DNA of 64,000 bases, taken from NCBI GenBank assembly GCA_028284195.1, contig JANQSE010000006.1:186001-250000 (forward strand), in the 5' to 3' direction. How positions within the stretch are numbered: position 1 is the first letter of the stretch; every line of letters begins with the position of its first letter. This document shows positions 44,902 to 55,240 of the stretch, piece by piece. The stretch is from Balneola sp. GTDB lineage: Bacteria; Bacteroidota; Rhodothermia; Balneolales; Balneolaceae. Both the position numbers and the translations under genes were made by a program. The notes under the pieces are model-generated. The model saw nothing but the letters and a program-made list of their open reading frames with translations, had not been told where the DNA came from and did no database searches.

Positions 44902-44909
44902 TAAGTTTG
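44902..44909 (+). promoter_or_regulatory. TAnnTTTG promoter box
   Basis: TAAGTTTG matches the Bacteroidota -7 consensus and lies 28 bases before the ATG of the 115-residue gene. A TTG at 44885-44887 is too close for a standard -33 element. Confidence 0.4.
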
Positions 44910-44937
44910 GGTAAATCAAAAAACAAACCCAACAATT

Positions 44938-45285
44938 ATGACATTACACACACTAACAAACCCGGCAATTTCCAAAAAAGCAGCACCAAAGTTATTTGTT
45001 GCACCGCTTCTCAATCGTATTAAAAAAGAAAGCAAACAGGAGTTTGAAGAAATGCAGCAATCCTTTGAGCTAATGGGTTGGGGTAACCTTCCTGATGAAT
45101 TGAAAATTGAAATTTATGACGACGTTCGTTTTATGGTTCATGAGTTAAAAGGATATTTTAGCAGCTGTGACGAATTTGTTGAGCGAAGAAGAAACAGTGT
45201 TCACTTTTGGGTAAGCAGTTTTCAGGATGGTATCTGCACATTGCAAGCAGCCATAAAAGCACTCAAAGTAAAATCATTGGTATGA
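44938..45285 (+). CDS. Small hypothetical protein
   Basis: A 115-residue protein, largely helical, without signal peptide or membrane span. Its middle (EFEEMQQSFELMGWGNLPDELKIEIYDDVRFMVHEL) is acidic and the C-terminal half has aromatic and Cys residues. I do not recognise a family. It has its own TAnnTTTG box and is followed by 225 bases without a gene. The start at ATG after a purine-poor leader is the only sensible one. Confidence 0.6.
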   Translation: MTLHTLTNPAISKKAAPKLFVAPLLNRIKKESKQEFEEMQQSFELMGWGNLPDELKIEIYDDVRFMVHELKGYFSSCDEFVERRRNSVHFWVSSFQDGICTLQAAIKALKVKSLV

Positions 45286-45474
45286 AGAGATAGAGAGGCC
45301 TAGGGTTTAGGTAGTCTTACTTCCTGATCTCTGAGCATTTTCTTCATTAGTATAAATCTCTTTTGTGGAGTACATATGTTGGCTGTTGCTCATAAAATTT
45401 AAAACTGCTTACCTGTTGATTTATGTATTCAAAAAAATAGTTTAATCGATAAAGCACTTCCATACAGATATCCT

Positions 45475-45482
45475 TATCTTTG
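45475..45482 (+). promoter_or_regulatory. TAnnTTTG promoter box for guaB
   Basis: TATCTTTG matches the Bacteroidota -7 consensus exactly, 29 bases before the guaB ATG. The remaining 190 bases between 45286 and 45474 show no gene, and I see no recognisable riboswitch there. Confidence 0.5.
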
Positions 45483-45510
45483 AAAAACTGCAAGCCAAAT
45501 TTTCTGTTTC

Positions 45511-46995
45511 ATGTACAAAATGAATGATTCTTCTCCATTTGATCGCATCACACGCCAGGGGCTTACTTATGATGATGTATTACTTGTGCCTAATCATTCA
45601 AAAGTTTTACCGCGCGAAGTTGACCTAAGTGTTCAACTCACTCCAACTCTTAAACTAAATATCCCGATTGTAAGTGCAGCGATGGATACCGTTTCGGAAT
45701 ATCGATTGGCAATTGCATTAGCTCGTGAAGGCGGATTAGCTATACTCCACAAGAACATGACTATTGAAGATCAGGCTGAACATGTTCGGTTGGTTAAAAG
45801 AAGCGAGAGTGGGATGATCGTTGATCCGGTAACTTTAAATGAGAGTTCCACTGTACAGGATGCAAGATCTTTAATGAGTAAGCATAAAATTGGTGGTATC
45901 CCTATTGTTGATGCAGCCGGAATACTGGTAGGAATTGTTACAAATCGTGATCTGCGTTTCGAGTCGGATATGTCTGGAAAGCTTGGAGATATTATGACTC
46001 ATGAGAATTTAGTTACTGCAAAAGAAGGGACAAATCTTCAGCAGGCTGAGCAGATTCTGCAACATTTTAAAGTAGAAAAACTTCCAATTGTAGATTCAAA
46101 CAACAAGCTCGTTGGTTTAATCACTTTTAAGGATATCGAGAAGAAAATGAACTTCCCAAATGCTTGTAAAGATGATTTGGGGAGATTGAGAGTGGGCGCA
46201 GCTGTAGGAGTTACTGCTGATACCATGGATAGGGTTGAGGCTTTAGTACACGCAGGAGTTGATGTAATTACCGTTGATACTGCCCATGGCCATTCTGATG
46301 GTGTTTTAAAAACCGTTACTCAAATAAAGAAGGCACATTCTGAACTTAATGTGATCGGTGGAAACATAGCCACAAGAGCAGGTGCTGAGGCTTTAGTTAA
46401 AGCCGGAGCAGACGCTGTTAAAGTTGGTGTTGGTCCCGGCTCAATTTGTACCACACGGGTGGTAACGGGAGTTGGCGTTCCCCAGTTAAGTGCAGTTATG
46501 GAAGTGGCAGAATTTTGCAATAATAAAGGTATTGGACTTATTGCTGATGGAGGAATCAAACAGACCGGAGATATTCCAAAGGCAATAGCAGGTGGAGCCG
46601 ATGTGGTAATGATGGGTTCAATGTTTGCTGGAGTGGACGAAAGTCCTGGAGAGACTATTATTTACGAATCAAGGAAATACAAATCGTATCGGGGAATGGG
46701 CAGCATAGGTGCCATGAAAAAAGGCTCTAAAGATCGTTACTTCCAGGATGTGGAGGACGACATTAATAAATTGGTGCCGGAAGGCATTGAAGGCCGCGTT
46801 CCATTTAAGGGATATTTAAGCGAAGTGGTGCATCAAATGACGGGCGGGCTTAGAGCGGCGATGGGTTATTGCGGTGCAGCCGATATAGCCGAGATGAAGG
46901 GTTCTGAGTTTGTGCAGATTTCCGCAGCTGCCTACAGAGAAAGTCATCCACACTCCGTTCAAATAACTAAAGAAGCACCGAACTATTCGGTTTGA
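45511..46995 (+). CDS. guaB: IMP dehydrogenase
   Basis: A 494-residue enzyme that oxidises IMP to XMP, the committed step to GMP. It has [10 protein letters not shown] near the start, two CBS domains at about 95-210 (MIVDPVTL..., MTHENLVTA...), the catalytic-Cys loop [18 protein letters not shown] and the flap region [16 protein letters not shown]. The CBS pair would bind adenine or guanine nucleotides for allosteric control. An ATG three codons further in is an equally acceptable start. Confidence 0.95.
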   Translation: MYKMNDSSPFDRITRQGLTYDDVLLVPNHSKVLPREVDLSVQLTPTLKLNIPIVSAAMDTVSEYRLAIALAREGGLAILHKNMTIEDQAEHVRLVKRSESGMIVDPVTLNESSTVQDARSLMSKHKIGGIPIVDAAGILVGIVTNRDLRFESDMSGKLGDIMTHENLVTAKEGTNLQQAEQILQHFKVEKLPIVDSNNKLVGLITFKDIEKKMNFPNACKDDLGRLRVGAAVGVTADTMDRVEALVHAGVDVITVDTAHGHSDGVLKTVTQIKKAHSELNVIGGNIATRAGAEALVKAGADAVKVGVGPGSICTTRVVTGVGVPQLSAVMEVAEFCNNKGIGLIADGGIKQTGDIPKAIAGGADVVMMGSMFAGVDESPGETIIYESRKYKSYRGMGSIGAMKKGSKDRYFQDVEDDINKLVPEGIEGRVPFKGYLSEVVHQMTGGLRAAMGYCGAADIAEMKGSEFVQISAAAYRESHPHSVQITKEAPNYSV

Positions 46996-47008
46996 TCTGC
47001 TTCCATCC

Positions 47009-48289
47009 ATGAAAAACGTATTCTTTATTGTGTATTACTTTCCACCCATGGGCGGGAGCGGGGTACAACGTCCATTAAAGTTCGCCAAATATCTAAGAGA
47101 GTATGGCTGGAACCCCATTATACTTTGCCCTGATCCGGGAGCTTATCAGATATTTGACAAATCCCTTCAAAAAGAACTTGATTCATTGGATCTGGAAATC
47201 CATCGGGTAGATGCGAAAACACCTTTTCATACATTAGGAGGCAAGCAAAAATCTACTGGATTAGTAACGGGAAATGTGGCTAAAGTTCTTAGAAGTATTT
47301 CCCGCCGGGCATACTTTCCGGATAACAAGAAGGGATGGATTGCGCCAGCCATAAAAAAAGGGAAAAAGCTGATATCAGAGAAAAAAATTGATCTGATCTT
47401 TAGTACAGCTCCTCCATTCAGTAATCATGTTATTGCTAAAGAGCTGAGTAATGCTGCCAGAATTCCAATGGTAACAGATTACCGTGATTTGTTCTTAAAC
47501 AGTCATTTTGAAGCGGCTGAAAGCCAATCAAGAAAAGAGAAAAAAAGAAAGTTGGAAGCTGAATGGTTAAACAGCGCCAATGGTATTGTAGTGTTAGACA
47601 GCTTCGCCAAAAAAAAGATCAAAGAAAGTGTGAGTAAAGATCTTAACATCAAAGTACTTCCTCATGGGTATGATCCGGATGATTTTAGAACAGAAGTAAG
47701 TCCCGGGCTGGATTATAAAAAAGGAAAGCTCAATTGGCTATACAGTGGTTTATTTTATGAGTCGAATCAACCGGATGCATTTCTCGAAGCGTTAGAGAAA
47801 GTTTTTGGAAGAAGTCCGGATGTAAAGTCAGAAACACATCTTCATTTCCAGGGAGGGTTAAATTCTCGTATACAAAAAATGATTGATCAAAAAGGGCTTT
47901 CTGAGATAACCAGCGATTATGGGTATGTGTCTCATAACATAGCCGCTGCTAATCTTATAAAAGCAGATGTATTATGGATGATTTCAAATTTCTCAGAAAA
48001 TTTGAAACAGATTAAATCGGGCAAACTCTTTGAATATATAGGTAGTCAAAAACCGGTTTTTGGGTTAGCACATCCCGGTGAAGCTCAAAAATTATTGAAT
48101 TGTTATAAGGCCGGATTTGCAGTGGCACCGTCTAATGTGGAAAAAATAGCAGATGTAATTCTAAAAATTCATATGCTCTGGAAAGAAAATAAATTACCCG
48201 TTCCGTCGAAAGAAGTGGTACTATTGCACAATAGAAAAAAAATAACAGGTGATTTGGCACAATTTTTTAATGAAATTGCAGCCAAATGA
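47009..48289 (+). CDS. GT4-type glycosyltransferase
   Basis: A 426-residue protein. VYYFPPMGGSGVQRPLKFAK at the start is the donor-side beginning of GT-B retaining glycosyltransferases, and LFEYIGSQKPVFGL near the C-terminus is the nucleotide-sugar-binding end. The DxD-less GT-B layout and the LISEKKIDLIFSTAPPFS segment are shared with the similar protein at 59888, so the two are distant relatives. Its position between guaB and the M23 peptidase gives no pathway. A role in surface-sugar synthesis is inferred. Confidence 0.8.
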   Translation: MKNVFFIVYYFPPMGGSGVQRPLKFAKYLREYGWNPIILCPDPGAYQIFDKSLQKELDSLDLEIHRVDAKTPFHTLGGKQKSTGLVTGNVAKVLRSISRRAYFPDNKKGWIAPAIKKGKKLISEKKIDLIFSTAPPFSNHVIAKELSNAARIPMVTDYRDLFLNSHFEAAESQSRKEKKRKLEAEWLNSANGIVVLDSFAKKKIKESVSKDLNIKVLPHGYDPDDFRTEVSPGLDYKKGKLNWLYSGLFYESNQPDAFLEALEKVFGRSPDVKSETHLHFQGGLNSRIQKMIDQKGLSEITSDYGYVSHNIAAANLIKADVLWMISNFSENLKQIKSGKLFEYIGSQKPVFGLAHPGEAQKLLNCYKAGFAVAPSNVEKIADVILKIHMLWKENKLPVPSKEVVLLHNRKKITGDLAQFFNEIAAK

Positions 48290-48298
48290 AGCTTTAAA

Positions 48299-49159
48299 AT
48301 GAAATCATTTTTACAAAGACTATATCAGGACAGGCATAAAAATGTCGAAGTAATTTTGCTGGATGATTCTAAACCCGGCCAGGATAACTCGTACACAATT
48401 AAGCCTAATAATCTTTTCATAAGTTTTGTTTTTATTTCTCTGGCTTTTTCTCTGGTTGTGGCTTTGGTATTTATGCTTACCCCGTTAGGTAGTTTGCTCT
48501 ACAGCACAGATGAAGCCAAGATCAGGAGTGAAATACAAGACATATCTACAAGGATAATTGCACTTCAGGACTCTTTAGAGGTTCGGGATCAGCAATTACT
48601 GGATATAAAAGAAGTGATTCGTTTAAACAAAGACACCACGCTTACTCTGGATGAAAAACTGCAACGCGTAAATTCAGGTTCTGATAATCAGCAGCTGGGG
48701 AGGGTGCAAACTCAATTTGCAGACCTCAATATTTTTGAGCAGTTTGAAACAGAGAACTTTTTGGCGGCTAATATATTAAAAGATGTTCCTGATTTTCCGG
48801 CCAGGAGCCCTGCTTCAGGTACTAATACCAGAGGCTATGAGCCAATGCAAGGTCATTTTGGTTTAGATATTGCCACCAAAGAAGGCGAAGTTTTTATGAG
48901 TGTAGCAGATGGAACAGTGATATCAGGTAACTGGACATTGGATTTTGGGTACGTGATATCAATTCAACATAATGATGGTATAATCAGTATCTATAAGCAC
49001 TGTTCTAAGCTATATAAAATAAAAGGAGAGAAAGTGTTAAAGGGGGATATTCTGGGTTTAATTGGAGATACCGGATTATCAAGTTCAGGGCCGCATCTTC
49101 ATTTTGAGATCTGGAAAAATGGAATTTCTCAAAATCCTATTTCCTATTTAATTTTTTAG
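48299..49159 (+). CDS. M23-family peptidoglycan endopeptidase, membrane-anchored
   Basis: A 286-residue protein with one membrane span (about 41-60), a short coiled coil (about 72-105) and a LytM/M23 domain at the end. The zinc ligands look complete: His186 and Asp190 in GHFGLD, and His266/His268 in PHLHFE. It would cut or help control cutting of peptide cross-links in the periplasm. The gene lies just before a bactofilin gene (5-base gap), a pairing seen in many bacteria where the bactofilin scaffold positions an M23 enzyme. Confidence 0.9.
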   Translation: MKSFLQRLYQDRHKNVEVILLDDSKPGQDNSYTIKPNNLFISFVFISLAFSLVVALVFMLTPLGSLLYSTDEAKIRSEIQDISTRIIALQDSLEVRDQQLLDIKEVIRLNKDTTLTLDEKLQRVNSGSDNQQLGRVQTQFADLNIFEQFETENFLAANILKDVPDFPARSPASGTNTRGYEPMQGHFGLDIATKEGEVFMSVADGTVISGNWTLDFGYVISIQHNDGIISIYKHCSKLYKIKGEKVLKGDILGLIGDTGLSSSGPHLHFEIWKNGISQNPISYLIF

Positions 49160-49164
49160 TTCCG

Positions 49165-49605
49165 ATGTTTAATTCAAAAAAAGCGAGTAATACAGTGAGT
49201 AATTCAAATAATCAATCACCTTCAGTAAACATTATAAGTGAAGGTTCTAAGCTAAATGGCAATATCCGCGTTAATTCTGATATCAGAATAAGCGGAGTTG
49301 TAGTTGGTGAAGCTATAGCAAAAGGCAAATTAATCCTTACCGATAAAGGCGAAGTTAAAGGGAATATAACTTCTGCAGATGCAGATGTAGCCGGCAAAGT
49401 AGAAGGAGATGTAAAAGTGAGTAGCCGCCTGGTCCTCAGAAAAGAAGCGATTATCGATGGAAATATATTTACCAAATCGCTGATAGTAGAAGAGGGTGCT
49501 CAAATAAATGGTGCGTGCAAAATGGGGGCCGATATAAAAAACCTCCCCCAAAATAATGATGCTTCTTACGCTGAGGAAACAAAGCTGAAAGGAGCCCAGG
49601 CGTAG
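49165..49605 (+). CDS. Bactofilin
   Basis: A 146-residue cytoskeletal protein with the right-handed beta-helix repeat pattern (NIISEGSKLNGNIRVNSDIR, GKLILTDKGEVKGNITSADA, GKVEGDVKVSSRLVLRKEAI) and short disordered ends. Bactofilins polymerise without nucleotide and recruit cell-wall enzymes. It probably works with the M23 peptidase encoded upstream. It is separated by only 2 bases from the ATP synthase assembly gene, so the envelope pair and the ATP synthase operon may be transcribed together. Confidence 0.92.
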   Translation: MFNSKKASNTVSNSNNQSPSVNIISEGSKLNGNIRVNSDIRISGVVVGEAIAKGKLILTDKGEVKGNITSADADVAGKVEGDVKVSSRLVLRKEAIIDGNIFTKSLIVEEGAQINGACKMGADIKNLPQNNDASYAEETKLKGAQA

Positions 49606-49607
49606 GG

Positions 49608-49823
49608 ATGCGCCTGCCAGAAGAATACGCTAAATATTTGGGTTTGGGAGCAGAGATTGCTGGAACGCTTCTTGTGCCGATTGGAATAGGGTACGGAGTA
49701 GATCGGTTTTTTAGCACTTCGCCATTTGGAATCTTGATTGGCTCGGTTGTAGGAATTGCGTTGTTTTTTTCGTTGGTTTTTCGCTTGTCTAAACAAGACC
49801 GGAAAGAGGGAAGAGGTGATTAA
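49608..49823 (+). CDS. AtpZ/AtpI-type ATP synthase accessory protein
   Basis: A 71-residue protein with two membrane spans (GLGAEIAGTLLVPIGIGYGVDRFF and FGILIGSVVGIALFFSLVF). The pattern belongs to the AtpZ/AtpI family, which aids ATP synthase assembly and possibly Mg2+ uptake. It overlaps the next gene by 8 bases. Confidence 0.82.
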   Translation: MRLPEEYAKYLGLGAEIAGTLLVPIGIGYGVDRFFSTSPFGILIGSVVGIALFFSLVFRLSKQDRKEGRGD

Positions 49824-50187
49824 AAGGCTTGCAAGATTTAATACCATTCCTTTCATTCTCGCACTGGGTTCGTTCTTCATTTTACCCGTTGATCCGGCTG
49901 TGGCAATATTTTCAGGGTTTTTTCTTAGTGCCATATTTGTATTTAGCAGTGCATGGGTTTTAGAAAATTTTTGGGAAGCGGACTCTAAGTTGTTTATAAA
50001 GGTGTTTTTCTTTTCAATGGTAATCCGGTTTGTGCTGGTATTGGCGTCTATTGGAATTTTGTTCGGAGTAACAAAAATTCATGAAATCTACTTTACAGTT
50101 AGTTTCATAATTTCCTATCTTTACCAATCTGTAACGGAAGCGATTTTATTCAATCAAATCATACAAAAGAAAAGTAGCAAACAGTAA
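49816..50187 (+). CDS. ATP synthase subunit I-like membrane protein
   Basis: The likely GTG start at 49816 gives about 123 residues (V/MIKRLARFNTIPFILALG...); an upstream in-frame ATG at 49756 would read far into the AtpZ-type gene. Four hydrophobic spans are visible. Location and topology match the poorly conserved AtpI-like gene that precedes atpB in many ATP synthase operons. Sequence identity to classical AtpI is low, so the name rests mostly on context. Its stop overlaps the atpB ATG. Confidence 0.65.
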   Translation: MIKRLARFNTIPFILALGSFFILPVDPAVAIFSGFFLSAIFVFSSAWVLENFWEADSKLFIKVFFFSMVIRFVLVLASIGILFGVTKIHEIYFTVSFIISYLYQSVTEAILFNQIIQKKSSKQ

Positions 50188-51230
50188 TGGTTCAGGCCCT
50201 GCGTCGCGTTTTTTTAATACTATTATTTTTATCGGTTAGCACCTCAAACACATTCGCAGCAGAAGAAAAAGAGTCGCCTATAGATATTATGGGAACTGTA
50301 GCCGATCATGATTATTTTAATTTCTTCAGCATAAAAATCCCGCTCCCAAGAATTATCATACTTCAACATGCTGCAGGAAATACAAGTCTGGAGGTTTTTG
50401 GGAGTACCCACTCTGCCATTGAATCTGGATTATTTGAAGATGCAGATCATGCTTTGGTTCCAACTAACAACGGAAAAATTCTTATTGATCTTTCTATTAC
50501 ATCGCACTTAGTTTATTTTTGGTTAGGGTTAATTGCTGTTGCGATTTTTACTTCATTTGCGCGTCGAAGGTATAGCCAGGGAATAGGTGTTAAAACGGAG
50601 CCAAGAGGTGTAGTTCAAAATATCTTTGAAATTTTCTTTCTGTTTATTCGAGATGATGTAGCCAGACCTAATATTGACGATAAAAAAAGTGATAGGTACA
50701 TGCCTTATCTCTTTACTGTTTTTATGGGGATAGCTTTTATGAACGTTTTTGGCCTTTTACCATGGGCTGCAACAGCTACAGCCGATATTACAGTTACAGC
50801 GGTTTTTGCTCTATTCACATTTGTAATAACTCAGTTTAGTGGTTCAAAAGATTACTGGGGGCATATATTTTGGTTCCCAGGAGTTCCGCTTGGGGTTAAG
50901 TTCTTAATGATACCTGTAGAATTAATTGGCTTGTTAACTAAACCGTTTGCGTTAGCAATCCGGTTATTTGCAAATATGATGTCTGGTAAAATTATGATTA
51001 TAGCGATTCTTGGGCTCATATTTATTTTTAATGATATGTATGGTGCAGCAGCTGGTTATGGGGTAAGCATTTTCTCTGTGGCTATGACATCTGTACTTTA
51101 TATTTTGAAGCTATTTGTTGCGCTATTGCAGGCTTATATTTTCACGTTGCTCTCAGCGGTATTTATTGGAATGGCAGTAGAAGATCATTCACACGACGAA
51201 GAACATTATCATGCTGAGCATTCAGCATAA
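50187..51230 (+). CDS. atpB: F1F0 ATP synthase subunit a
   Basis: A 347-residue protein with a cleavable-looking signal (LILLFLSVSTSNTFA) and five or so spans. The essential stator Arg lies in KPFALAIRLFANM near residue 258. The extended N-terminal periplasmic part (about 30-110) and the His-rich tail (DHSHDEEHYHAEHSA) are characteristic of Bacteroidota-type subunit a. It forms the proton half-channels against the c-ring. Confidence 0.95.
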   Translation: MVQALRRVFLILLFLSVSTSNTFAAEEKESPIDIMGTVADHDYFNFFSIKIPLPRIIILQHAAGNTSLEVFGSTHSAIESGLFEDADHALVPTNNGKILIDLSITSHLVYFWLGLIAVAIFTSFARRRYSQGIGVKTEPRGVVQNIFEIFFLFIRDDVARPNIDDKKSDRYMPYLFTVFMGIAFMNVFGLLPWAATATADITVTAVFALFTFVITQFSGSKDYWGHIFWFPGVPLGVKFLMIPVELIGLLTKPFALAIRLFANMMSGKIMIIAILGLIFIFNDMYGAAAGYGVSIFSVAMTSVLYILKLFVALLQAYIFTLLSAVFIGMAVEDHSHDEEHYHAEHSA

Positions 51231-51260
51231 AACATTACTAAAACACTAATAAAAAAATAA

Positions 51261-51488
<228 letters not shown>

Positions 51489-51494
51489 ATAGTT

Positions 51495-52010
51495 ATGTAC
51501 TATTTTTTGGCTGGAGGCGGGGGTTTATTATCATTTAATACAGGTTTTGCTCTATGGATAGCAATATCCCTTGTGTTTTTTATTTTGATAATGAGCAAAT
51601 ATGCAGTTCCACCAATAATGAAAGCTCTTAATGAGCGTGAAGCTAAGATCAAAGATTCTCTGGAATCTGCTGAGAAAGCGTTAGCGAGAGCAGAAGAGGT
51701 ATCGAAAGATAACCAAAAAGCCCTTCGTGAAGCTGAAGCTAAAGCACAACAAATCCGAAAGGAAGCTTTAGAAGAAGCGGAACTCCTCCGTACAGAACGA
51801 ATTTCAAAAGCAAAGGATGAAGCCGCTCAAATTATAGAACAGGCTAAAGCCTCTATTGAGCAAGAGAAAAAGCAAGCGCTAATGGAACTTCGGAACGAAG
51901 TTGCCCAATTAGCTATTAAATCTGCTTCCGTCATCATTGACGCCGAACTAGACAACGAAAAGAACAACAAGCTGGTCGATAATTTTATTAGCGACTTGTC
52001 GAAAAATTAA
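51495..52010 (+). CDS. atpF: F1F0 ATP synthase subunit b
   Basis: A 171-residue peripheral-stalk subunit: one membrane span (about 16-36) followed by a long charged coiled coil (EKALARAEEVSKDNQKALREAE...). It joins the membrane sector to F1 through the delta subunit. A single b gene is present, so the stalk is a homodimer. Confidence 0.94.
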   Translation: MYYFLAGGGGLLSFNTGFALWIAISLVFFILIMSKYAVPPIMKALNEREAKIKDSLESAEKALARAEEVSKDNQKALREAEAKAQQIRKEALEEAELLRTERISKAKDEAAQIIEQAKASIEQEKKQALMELRNEVAQLAIKSASVIIDAELDNEKNNKLVDNFISDLSKN

Positions 52011-52019
52011 GCTTTGCTG

Positions 52020-52568
52020 ATGTTGGTATCAAAAGCAGCACGCCGATATGCAATTGCGCTTTTAGAGAATGCTAAAGAGCAAAACTCTTTAAAGAAGACC
52101 CTTGAAGATATTCAAATGGTTAAAGAAACCATTGATAATTCAAGAGAACTTCGAACTTTTCTAAAAAGCCCGATTGTTAAACCTCATGATAAGCAAGAAG
52201 CATTGTCATCAATTTTTGATGGTAACGTTTCAAAAGAAGTTTCTCAGTTTATCAAATTAGTTACTCAAAAAGGAAGAGAAGATATCCTGGAAGAAGTGGC
52301 TTGGGCGTTTGTAAATGAATACAACAAAGATGCGGGCATAATTACTGTACAAGTAAAAACTGCTGCCAAATTGGAGCCAAATCAAACAACTGAATTGACA
52401 AAAATGCTTGAAAAAGCTACCTCCAAAAAAGTAAATCTTGATCTGATTGAAGAGGAAGAACTAAAAGGTGGTATTTCGGTTAAGATTGACGATACAGTTA
52501 TAGATGCTACTGTAAAGCATAAATTAGAACAGCTTGAAACACAATTCCTCGAAGTATCGATGGAATAG
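52020..52568 (+). CDS. atpH: F1F0 ATP synthase subunit delta
   Basis: About 182 residues from the ATG at 52020; a TTG two codons earlier is an alternative. SKAARRYAIALLENAKEQN at the start and the C-terminal VKIDDTVIDATVKHKLEQL are typical of the delta/OSCP family. It caps the F1 head and anchors the b stalk. It is separated from atpF by a few bases. Confidence 0.93.
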   Translation: MLVSKAARRYAIALLENAKEQNSLKKTLEDIQMVKETIDNSRELRTFLKSPIVKPHDKQEALSSIFDGNVSKEVSQFIKLVTQKGREDILEEVAWAFVNEYNKDAGIITVQVKTAAKLEPNQTTELTKMLEKATSKKVNLDLIEEEELKGGISVKIDDTVIDATVKHKLEQLETQFLEVSME

Positions 52569-52600
52569 AATTTGAAAAGATTTAGAAATACAATAATACA

Positions 52601-54217
52601 ATGAGCCAAGTCAGACCAGACGAAGTTTCTGCCATATTACGCAAGCAATTAAGCGGTTTCGATAACGAAGCTGATGTGTATGATGTTGGTACCGTACTAG
52701 AAGTAGGCGACGGTATTGCACGTGTATATGGCCTTTCAAATGTACAAGCAGGCGAGCTTGTAGAATTACCGGAATCAAAAGATGAGAATGGTAACAACAT
52801 AACAGGAATGGTTCTTAACCTTGAAGAAGACAACGTGGGTATTGTGTTGTTTGGTTCTTCAAGCTCGGTTAAAGAAGGCCACTCTGTTAAAAGAACCGAA
52901 GACATTGCCTCTATCAACGTAGGTGAAGGTGTTCTTGGGCGTGTTATCGATCCTCTTGGCAATCCGATTGATGGTAAAGGCCCCATTACAGGTGATACTA
53001 TCAAATTACCGTTAGAGCGTAAGGCACCGGGTGTAATTTACAGAGAGCCTGTAGCAGAACCGCTTCAAACCGGGATTAAAGCGATTGATTCATTGATTCC
53101 TATTGGCCGTGGCCAGCGAGAGTTAATTATTGGTGATCGTCAAACAGGTAAAACTTCGGTTGCTGTTGATACGATTTTGAACCAAAAAGCTACTCAGGAT
53201 TCTGAGAAGCCGGTATTTTGTATTTATGTAGCAGTAGGCCAAAAAGGCTCAACCGTTGCAGGTATTAAGCAGGTATTGGAAGAAAATGGAGCAATGGATT
53301 ATACAGTTGTTGTATCTGCTCCTGCAAGTTCTTCGGCACCAATGCAGTATATTGCGCCTTTCGCCGGCGCAGCTGTTGGGGAGTACATCCGTGATACCGG
53401 GCGACACGCGTTGGTAATTTATGATGATTTATCAAAACAGGCGGTAGCTTATCGTGAGATGTCTCTGCTTCTGAAGAGACCTCCGGGGCGTGAAGCATAC
53501 CCTGGTGATGTATTCTACCTCCATAGCCGTTTGTTAGAGCGTTCTGCTAAAATCATCAACGATGATAAAGTAGCTCAATCTATGAACAACATTCCGGAAG
53601 GGCTGAAACCAATGGTTAAGGGTGGTGGTTCATTAACGGCACTTCCGGTTATCGAAACTCAGGCTGGCGATGTTTCTGCATACATCCCAACCAATGTAAT
53701 TTCGATTACAGACGGACAGATTTTCCTTGATACAGACTTGTTTAACTCTGGTATTCGCCCTGCAATTGATGTTGGTACTTCTGTATCTCGTGTGGGTGGA
53801 TCTGCTCAGGTAAAGTCCATGAAAAAACTTTCAGGTACACTGAAGTTGGATCTTGCTCAATATAGAGAGCTTGAAGCTTTCGCTAAATTTGGTTCCGACC
53901 TTGATGCGGCTACACAAGCTCAGCTAAGAAAAGGGGAGCGCACGGTAGAGCTGTTAAAACAAGATGTATATCAACCACTACCAGTTGAACGGGAAATTGT
54001 TCTTTTGAAAATTAATGACGAAGGGTTGCTTGATAAACTTCCTGTAGAAGCAATTAGTGAGTTTGAAGAGCAATTCCTGGAAACTGTGCTTTCAAAATAC
54101 AGTGCTGAAATGACTGATCTTGCAAAATCAGGTGTACTAAACGATGAATTTGGTGCAAATGTAATCGATTCGGCAAACACTGTTATCGATCAAATCCTAG
54201 CAGCACAAGAAGCTTAA
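52601..54217 (+). CDS. atpA: F1F0 ATP synthase subunit alpha
   Basis: A 538-residue non-catalytic nucleotide-binding subunit. Walker [11 protein letters not shown] is near residues 178-187, and [48 protein letters not shown] is the family core in abbreviated form (key pieces YDDLSKQA and [11 protein letters not shown]). The catalytic beta subunit is not encoded here. Nothing unusual. Confidence 0.96.
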   Translation: MSQVRPDEVSAILRKQLSGFDNEADVYDVGTVLEVGDGIARVYGLSNVQAGELVELPESKDENGNNITGMVLNLEEDNVGIVLFGSSSSVKEGHSVKRTEDIASINVGEGVLGRVIDPLGNPIDGKGPITGDTIKLPLERKAPGVIYREPVAEPLQTGIKAIDSLIPIGRGQRELIIGDRQTGKTSVAVDTILNQKATQDSEKPVFCIYVAVGQKGSTVAGIKQVLEENGAMDYTVVVSAPASSSAPMQYIAPFAGAAVGEYIRDTGRHALVIYDDLSKQAVAYREMSLLLKRPPGREAYPGDVFYLHSRLLERSAKIINDDKVAQSMNNIPEGLKPMVKGGGSLTALPVIETQAGDVSAYIPTNVISITDGQIFLDTDLFNSGIRPAIDVGTSVSRVGGSAQVKSMKKLSGTLKLDLAQYRELEAFAKFGSDLDAATQAQLRKGERTVELLKQDVYQPLPVEREIVLLKINDEGLLDKLPVEAISEFEEQFLETVLSKYSAEMTDLAKSGVLNDEFGANVIDSANTVIDQILAAQEA

Positions 54218-54220
54218 TAC

Positions 54221-55111
54221 ATGGCGAATCTACGCGACATACGAAACAGAATTAGTTCTGTAAACAGTACGCAGCAGATTACAAAAGCTATGAAAATGGT
54301 TGCTGCTGCTAAACTTAGAAAAGCTCAGGAGCGGATGACCAAAACCCGCCCTTACGCTGCTAAGATTCAGGATGTGGTAGGTCGGTTAGCTGAAAGTGGA
54401 AGTGTTGAAAGCCCGTTAGTTGAAAAGGCTGAATCAAATCAGAATCTGCTTTTTATCATTGTGGGTTCAGATCGCGGACTTTGTGGAGGCTTTAACAACA
54501 ATCTTTTTAAAGAAGTAGAGAAGCAGCTAAGCAAGCAGTATAGCACTCAGCTAGAGGCAGGCACTATTTCCTTGATCACAATTGGGAAAAAGGCCACAAC
54601 TCACTTTACCAAGAGAAAATATAACGTGGTTGAAAGTTTTCCTGGCTTTTTTGATAACATTGAATATGATTCTACTTCTGCAATTATGGAATCAGCGGCT
54701 GGCGAGTTCATAAATGGAACATTTGATGAGGTCTATATTGCGTTTAACGAATTTAAATCGGTTATAGCACAAAACAGGAAAGTTGACAAAGTGTTACCCA
54801 TCGACCCGGCAAGTTTTGGATCTAAATCTGATGATGATTCTAAAACAGCCATTGACTATATTTACGAGCCTGATTCGAAAGCAATTTTGGATAAGCTTTT
54901 ACCTCTTCATTTGAATATTCAGCTTTGGAGAGCAGTACTTGAATCTAATGCGGCGGAACAGGGTGCACGAATGTCTGCAATGGATAGTGCCACAGAAAAC
55001 GCAAAAGAACTGGAGCGGGATCTGAAACTTGAGTACAACCAGGCACGGCAAAGTGCAATTACAACTGAGATTTCTGAGATTGTTTCTGGTGCACAAGCAC
55101 TTAGTGAATAA
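54221..55111 (+). CDS. atpG: F1F0 ATP synthase subunit gamma
   Basis: A 296-residue central-stalk rotor. The N-terminal helix (RDIRNRISSVNSTQQITKAMKMVAAAKLRKAQ) and the C-terminal partner (RMSAMDSATENAKELERDL) form the coiled coil. GSDRGLCGGFNNN is also typical. It is the last gene of the operon; atpD and atpC are absent, as in many Bacteroidota, where they sit elsewhere. Confidence 0.95.
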   Translation: MANLRDIRNRISSVNSTQQITKAMKMVAAAKLRKAQERMTKTRPYAAKIQDVVGRLAESGSVESPLVEKAESNQNLLFIIVGSDRGLCGGFNNNLFKEVEKQLSKQYSTQLEAGTISLITIGKKATTHFTKRKYNVVESFPGFFDNIEYDSTSAIMESAAGEFINGTFDEVYIAFNEFKSVIAQNRKVDKVLPIDPASFGSKSDDDSKTAIDYIYEPDSKAILDKLLPLHLNIQLWRAVLESNAAEQGARMSAMDSATENAKELERDLKLEYNQARQSAITTEISEIVSGAQALSE

Positions 55112-55148
55112 TCAGGACTTCAGTTTTTGATGTATTGATTTTTAACAC

Positions 55149-55233
55149 GGAGAGTTGGCAGAGTGGTCGAATGCGGCGGTCTTGAAAACCGTTGTGCCGC
55201 AAGGTACCGGGGGTTCGAATCCCTCACTCTCCG
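55149..55233 (+). tRNA. tRNA-Ser (anticodon UGA)
   Basis: The acceptor arms GGAGAGT and ACTCTCC pair fully, with a G discriminator. The anticodon loop CTTGAAA reads UGA at 55183-55185 and the T arm GGGGGTTCGAATCCCT is standard. The long variable arm (TGTGCCGCAAGGTACC region) identifies the class II serine type. CCA is not encoded. Confidence 0.95.
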
Positions 55234-55240
55234 CATTTAA

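Noticed and set aside
45286-45474. Possible riboswitch upstream of guaB
   Set aside because: The 190 bases contain no purine- or ppGpp-type aptamer core that I can recognise and no terminator-like hairpin before the start.
49566-49934. Minus-strand 122-codon frame opposite bactofilin and atpZ-type genes
   Set aside because: It covers the ends of two real genes on the other strand and has no recognisable domain.
52582-53004. Minus-strand 140-codon frame opposite atpA
   Set aside because: Antisense to a highly conserved gene; the Ser/Thr/Pro-rich product is typical of reverse-strand reading.
54218-55148. Loss of ATP synthase beta and epsilon genes
   Set aside because: Many Bacteroidota and relatives keep atpD and atpC at another locus, so absence here is not evidence of a defective enzyme.
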